Shown here one piece after another: positions 24,638 to 28,015 of a stretch of 28,015 nucleotides of DNA. Below the pieces are notes generated by a model that did not search any database, was not told where the DNA came from, and was given only the letters and a program-made list of their open reading frames with translations. The stretch is taken from the IMG/VR virus record IMGVR_UViG_3300010354_007616, positions 1-28,015 of that record; one strand, written 5' to 3'. The translations under genes were made by a program, and so were the position numbers. The stretch's first letter is position 1. Every line of letters starts with the position of its first letter. The DNA comes from a virus.

Positions 24638-24667
24638 TTTCAACTCCGGACGAGCCGGTGCTACCAT
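24638..24667 (+). promoter_or_regulatory. Candidate promoter for the head-gene run from 24692
   Basis: TTTCAA (24638-24643) is followed after 18 bases by TACCAT (24662-24667), in the context GTGCTACCATGCTG. The TAnnAT element fits the loose -10 of high-GC bacteria. Transcription would start about 20 bases before the GTG at 24692, leaving a short leader containing the GAGAGG ribosome site. The same TTTCAA with 17-base spacing occurs at 14185-14213. Confidence 0.4.
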
Positions 24668-24691
24668 GCTGTAGGTTGCGAGAGGTTTACC

Positions 24692-25693
24692 GTGGACCTA
24701 GAACAGTACCTGCTTTCAAAATCTGCTTGCGGCGCTGACTGCGGTTGCGGGTGCAGCGGGAAAGTCGATCCCGACACCCTGAAGATGTACGGCCAAAAGG
24801 CCGCCACGCAGTTTGTGGGTGAGCGCGTCCCCATGAACGACTCGATCGTTCAGATGGCCAAAGAGGCCAACCTCAACCACGAGCAGGTTAAGCGTGTCGT
24901 TGAGCACGCCAACAACCTGGCCTTCTCTCAGATGTTCAAAGCCGGGTTCTCTCAAAACATCACGTTCCCGATGGCCGACACCTCAGTGGTCATGCAGAAT
25001 CTGGAGGCGCCCATGCAGGTCAAGCAGGCCAGTGTCGAGATCGTGAGAGGCGAGCGGTATGTTCCGGGCCAAGAGCGAACCTCATTGGAAGCTGCTTTCG
25101 GGTACAACGCCGTCACCCGCGCCATCGAGAAGGTGGCGTCCCCCAAGGTCGACCGACCCGTGATGGTGCGGCAATACTTGGACAAGGTCGGGCAGGTTCG
25201 TCAGGCGCAATCCGACATGGAGATCTTGGCCGACTCATTTGAGCTGAAGCTGGTCGAGCTGGACCGACTGGTAAAGACGGCAGCGGCCGAAGGGTTCTCC
25301 GCGGAAGTTATTGGGTCTTGTGTGGACTCCGCGAAGCCTTCTGAGCTGATGCGGGGATTTCTGTCGGAGCGGTACGGTGCCAGGGTTCACATGGACTCAA
25401 TCACCAAACTGGCGCAGATGGGGATGGAGGTGGCTCCAAACCCGATTACCGACACAGTCGGTATCCTGCAGGGCATGCAGGAGCAGCTCTTCCAGTTGAG
25501 GGACTCCGTAGAGGCCGCGATGGCCTCAGTTGCACAGATGCTGTCCGTTATGCAGCAACCGATGCAGCCGAACCCTACGGCGGAACTGTTCTCCACCAAG
25601 CAGGCTCCCATGCCGGCCCAGCCCGCACCCATGCCCGTGGCACCGGACCAGCAGATGCCGGCCCCACCCATGTCGCCTCTGGAAACCTACTAG
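24692..25693 (+). CDS. Head-region protein of unknown function with N-terminal cysteine cluster, 333 aa
   Basis: Not recognised. It opens the last gene run, which ends with the prohead protease, so a capsid-assembly role (scaffold, minor head or internal protein) is likely by position. Near the N-terminus C13, C17, C19 and C21 form a tight C-x3-C-x-C-x-C cluster in a glycine-rich setting, suggestive of metal or iron-sulfur binding. The central part (about 60-270) is mainly helical and contains K-x-A motifs (IEKVAS, LVKTAA, ITKLAQ). The last 50 residues are a Pro/Met/Gln/Ala-rich low-complexity tail like that of the portal. The start is a GTG with GAGAGG six bases upstream. The stop codon overlaps the ribosome site of the next gene. 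Confidence 0.82.
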   Translation: MDLEQYLLSKSACGADCGCGCSGKVDPDTLKMYGQKAATQFVGERVPMNDSIVQMAKEANLNHEQVKRVVEHANNLAFSQMFKAGFSQNITFPMADTSVVMQNLEAPMQVKQASVEIVRGERYVPGQERTSLEAAFGYNAVTRAIEKVASPKVDRPVMVRQYLDKVGQVRQAQSDMEILADSFELKLVELDRLVKTAAAEGFSAEVIGSCVDSAKPSELMRGFLSERYGARVHMDSITKLAQMGMEVAPNPITDTVGILQGMQEQLFQLRDSVEAAMASVAQMLSVMQQPMQPNPTAELFSTKQAPMPAQPAPMPVAPDQQMPAPPMSPLETY

Positions 25694-25702
25694 GAGCCCC
25701 CG

Positions 25703-26311
25703 ATGTCCACGCTAGTTAAAATGGCGTCGGCACCCGCGCTTCACCCCGACATCAGACGGGCCGTGGAGACTTCGCGGGACGCGTGGAACCGCGAAGGACA
25801 CGCCAAGACTGCCAACGTGGTGGCCAAGGTGCTGGCGGCTCCGTTCAAGGCGGTGGGGCGCGGCGTAAAGAATGTTCTGTTTGGGCGTGTCGCTAAGTCT
25901 GGACCGTTTCGAGGAGCCCGGATGGTAGCGGTGAAGGGCGAGAAGGCCTGGACGCCAATTGACCGCCGAGCCTTCCTCGGCATCAAATCCGGTAGGGTCC
26001 CTGGCGAGGCCATGGTCGTCCAGAAAGATGGCAACACAATCTACCTAATGAGAAACTTCCAAGAGGGCGGCCTGGTTGGTGCGGCCAAGCGCAATCCACT
26101 CAAGGCTGTTGCTGTTGGCGGTGGCGGGTACCTGGTGGCCACCAGCCCAACCGCTCGCGGTATGGTTACGGGTCTGATCCCCAAGATGCCGGAGAACCCC
26201 GTCAGCGAAGAAGTCGCGGCACAGTTTGCAACCCCGTCAGCAGCACCAGTTGGCTTGGCAAAGGCCGACTGGAAGCCTACTGTCACAACCATCGTCCCCA
26301 AGAGAGTGTAG
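25703..26311 (+). CDS. Unknown head-region protein sharing an ALHPDI motif with the prohead protease, 202 aa
   Basis: Not recognised. Its N-terminus (LVKMASAPALHPDI, residues 4-17) closely matches LVKTASAALHPDI at residues 27-39 of the prohead protease two genes on. A basic stretch follows (about 40-75), then a central beta-like region (GARMVAVKGEKAWTPIDRR) and a glycine-rich segment (about 130-150) that may touch membrane. No catalytic motif is seen. AGGAG overlaps the previous stop and stands six bases before the ATG, an arrangement repeated exactly at the next gene. Probably an internal or minor head protein, inferred from position. Confidence 0.8.
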   Translation: MSTLVKMASAPALHPDIRRAVETSRDAWNREGHAKTANVVAKVLAAPFKAVGRGVKNVLFGRVAKSGPFRGARMVAVKGEKAWTPIDRRAFLGIKSGRVPGEAMVVQKDGNTIYLMRNFQEGGLVGAAKRNPLKAVAVGGGGYLVATSPTARGMVTGLIPKMPENPVSEEVAAQFATPSAAPVGLAKADWKPTVTTIVPKRV

Positions 26312-26320
26312 GAGTCGTCG

Positions 26321-26971
26321 ATGAGCCGTTTCAGCGAAGCAGTCAAGCTTGCCAGTCGTAGGTCAGGTGGACGGTCGTGGGAGCATGACCCCGGCACCCC
26401 CAGGAACGTCTCTAGAAGTGAGAACCTGGCGGCGTCCCTTGAGAGCAAGTGGGGAAAGGCGGCTCCGCACGGATCTGGCCAGGCGTTCGATGCCCTTACA
26501 GAAAAGGTTGTCGAGGGCCCCAAGGGTCTGGCAAGGTTGAAACAAATCCTGACCAGTCCGGCAGCCAAGAAGTTCGGTCTGTTTGGTGTCGGGGCCCTGG
26601 GTATCGCGGGCGGTTTGGCGGCTGCGGACGCCATCCGCGATTCCATGAGCCACCGAGTCGGCAAAGACAAGGCCTTCAAGAACATGATCAAGGAGAACCC
26701 CTCGCTGGCCAAAGAGAACCCGGCCCACGTCAAGAAGGTGTTCAACACCCTCTACACCTTCAACAAGGACATGGCGAAGGACCCGTTGGTGGCAGGGTCG
26801 TTTGCTCGAAGGTCGATGCAGTTCAAGGAAGAGGGCATCCAGCCGATGGACGTCAAGACCTTGACCGAGATCCAAAAGAACATGCGCGACGCCAAGGGCC
26901 GGGACTCCCTCGCGAAGGGCGTGATCGGCGACCTCGGGACGATCGGCGGGCTGTCTAGGTTTGCTGGTTAG
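26321..26971 (+). CDS. Unknown head-region protein, 216 aa
   Basis: Not recognised. It begins MSRFSEAVKLASRRSGGRSW, carrying the K-x-A type motif near the N-terminus. A short hydrophobic glycine/alanine-rich segment (about residues 85-105, FGLFGVGALGIAGGLAAADA) could be a membrane-active helix, and the rest is charged and helical. AGGAG overlaps the preceding stop codon and lies six bases from the ATG. A long minus-strand frame overlaps this gene and its neighbours but lacks comparable translation signals. The size and single hydrophobic segment would suit an ejected internal protein, which is speculation. Confidence 0.8.
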   Translation: MSRFSEAVKLASRRSGGRSWEHDPGTPRNVSRSENLAASLESKWGKAAPHGSGQAFDALTEKVVEGPKGLARLKQILTSPAAKKFGLFGVGALGIAGGLAAADAIRDSMSHRVGKDKAFKNMIKENPSLAKENPAHVKKVFNTLYTFNKDMAKDPLVAGSFARRSMQFKEEGIQPMDVKTLTEIQKNMRDAKGRDSLAKGVIGDLGTIGGLSRFAG

Positions 26972-26980
26972 GGGGGATTG

Positions 26981-27247
26981 ATGTTGGCAGGGCGGCGAGA
27001 GAGAATCCTCCACAAGCTGGCGCAGATGGTCGGAGCCCCTAAGCCTCCGACCAACCCTGCGGGTGCCCCGCAACTTGTGCCCCCTCCGATGGGCACGAAT
27101 CCGTTGACGGCCACCAGCATGACTCCCAAGCCCAACCAGGCCCCCGCCATCCCGGCAGGCGGTGCTGCCACACCAATGCAGACCCCGTTCAATACGCCAA
27201 GACCTCTCAACACCCCCGCCGTCCAAATGACCAAGGCAACGTACTAG
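26981..27247 (+). CDS. Proline-rich small protein of unknown function, 88 aa
   Basis: Not recognised. After a basic helical start (AGRRERILHKLAQMVGAPKP), which again carries the K-x-A type motif at K12-L-A14, the remaining 65 residues are Pro/Ala/Thr/Asn-rich and probably disordered. A G-rich tract (from 26970) ends shortly before the ATG at 26981 and acts as the ribosome site; a TTG three bases earlier is in frame. The stop is 13 bases before the protease start. A short helix plus disordered tail directly upstream of a prohead protease could suit a scaffold or core component, but this is inference from position. Confidence 0.72.
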   Translation: MLAGRRERILHKLAQMVGAPKPPTNPAGAPQLVPPPMGTNPLTATSMTPKPNQAPAIPAGGAATPMQTPFNTPRPLNTPAVQMTKATY

Positions 27248-27260
27248 TGAGGGCGCCCGA

Positions 27261-28015
27261 ATGCTAAAGCTCATCACACTGCCGGGCGTAAGTGACGCAG
27301 GGGACATCCTGGTACAGGCCATCGTCCCGGATGCCCCGTTGGTGAAGACGGCGTCCGCGGCGCTACACCCGGATATCCAGAAGTACCTCAATGACCTAAA
27401 GTCCAGACCCGAGAAGCTGTACGTGCTGGTCAACGCGCTGGGTGCGGGCGAGTGGTACGGCAGCAACATCAACGGCGATTACTTTGAGGAACGGGAACTC
27501 AACACTCCGCAGGGCTCAGAGTTTGGGTTCCGCACGTTCTTGGACTCGGGTGTCTACCGACATCACGTCAACAAGGACATCAAGAAGTCGTTCGGTAAGG
27601 TGATGGTGTCGGTCTACAACCCCATCATGCACCGGGTTGAACTGGTCATTGAGGTTGACCGTGCAAAGGCAGCTCAAGAGGGCCACGGAGATCTGGTCGA
27701 CCAACTGGACGCCGGTAAGAACCCCGCCGTCTCGATGGGCTGTCGGGTAGCGTTCGACGTCTGCAGTATCTGCGGCAACAAGAGCAAGACCCGCAACGAC
27801 TACTGCCTGCACGCCAAGACCATGATGAACCAGGTCTTGCCGGACGGTAGGAAAGTCTACGTCCTGAACCCCAACCCCAAATTCTTCGACATCTCATTTG
27901 TGCTGATTGGCGCGGATCGCACCAGCTACGCCATGGCTAAGGTGGCGTCGGTGTATGGCGTATCACACGGTAATACTCTGTCGGCGGAGCTGGCGGAAGA
28001 GTATGGGATGCGTGA
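27261..28015 (+). CDS. Prohead (capsid maturation) protease, 3' end outside window
   Basis: Serine-protease-like protein that would cleave scaffold and capsid proteins during head maturation. The frame is open to the last base, giving 251 residues. Candidate catalytic residues are H101 or H102 in YRHHVNKDIKKSFG and S158 in AVSMGCRV, the order and approximate spacing seen in phage prohead proteases. A zinc-finger-like insertion follows the serine (C168-x2-C171-x10-C182-x-H184), then a strand-rich NPNPKFFDISFV block. The N-terminal region includes LVKTASAALHPDI (27-39), shared with the 202-residue protein upstream and a possible self-cleavage site. GAGGG is seven bases before the ATG. The major capsid protein would be expected just beyond the window. 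Confidence 0.75.
   Translation, partial: MLKLITLPGVSDAGDILVQAIVPDAPLVKTASAALHPDIQKYLNDLKSRPEKLYVLVNALGAGEWYGSNINGDYFEERELNTPQGSEFGFRTFLDSGVYRHHVNKDIKKSFGKVMVSVYNPIMHRVELVIEVDRAKAAQEGHGDLVDQLDAGKNPAVSMGCRVAFDVCSICGNKSKTRNDYCLHAKTMMNQVLPDGRKVYVLNPNPKFFDISFVLIGADRTSYAMAKVASVYGVSHGNTLSAELAEEYGMR

Noticed and set aside
26363-27472. 369-codon open frame on the minus strand across the 216-aa, 88-aa and protease genes
   Set aside because: The plus-strand genes here have good ribosome sites, tight stop-start spacing and sensible protein sequence. The minus frame is an expected by-product of GC-rich codon use, and its translation is low in recognisable structure.

Overview
This 28 kb window is part of a tailed double-stranded DNA bacteriophage genome (Caudoviricetes). 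The evidence is a portal C-terminus, a terminase large subunit, a capsid-maturation protease, a baseplate spike and a very long tail fibre, packed with almost no non-coding DNA. The sequence is GC-rich with GC-rich third codon positions and clear Shine-Dalgarno sites. The host cannot be named. The two candidate promoters would suit a high-GC host such as an actinobacterium, but that is only a hint. No tRNA, CRISPR array, insertion sequence, integrase or attachment site was seen, and no gene-free stretch exceeds about 100 bases.

Layout. (1) Positions 1-735 are the end of the portal gene. (2) Positions 697-1035 are a minus-strand pair: a 35-residue ORF followed by a 76-residue cysteine-rich protein. 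(3) Positions 1132-7398 encode a single-chain fusion of bacterial-type RNA polymerase beta and beta-prime (2088 residues), the most remarkable gene here. (4) Positions 7409-14172 carry the spike, a mosaic 1801-residue tail fibre and a 64-residue protein. (5) A short gap with a candidate promoter opens a tightly coupled run (14247-22741): several unknown virion-type proteins, an SNF2-family ATPase, a Dps/ferritin-like protein, small cysteine-motif proteins and a possible permuted NlpC/P60 enzyme. (6) A lone minus-strand gene (22734-22943) meets the terminase gene head to head. (7) A second gap with a similar candidate promoter opens the last run (24692 to the end): four unknown proteins, then a prohead protease cut by the window edge.

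How the parts may work together. The beta/beta-prime fusion keeps the catalytic aspartate triad, bridge helix, trigger loop and second zinc site, but lacks the first beta-prime zinc ribbon and large lineage-specific insertions. No alpha, omega or sigma gene is visible, so partners must lie elsewhere or come from the host. RNA polymerase-encoding tailed phages have been described from metagenomes, and this looks like such a lineage. The polymerase sits among morphogenesis genes beside an SNF2 ATPase, a Dps-like protein and a possible papain-fold enzyme, so some of these may be packaged and delivered with the DNA. A recurring K-x-A motif near the N-termini of many of these proteins could be a capsid-targeting or processing signal; this is a hypothesis.
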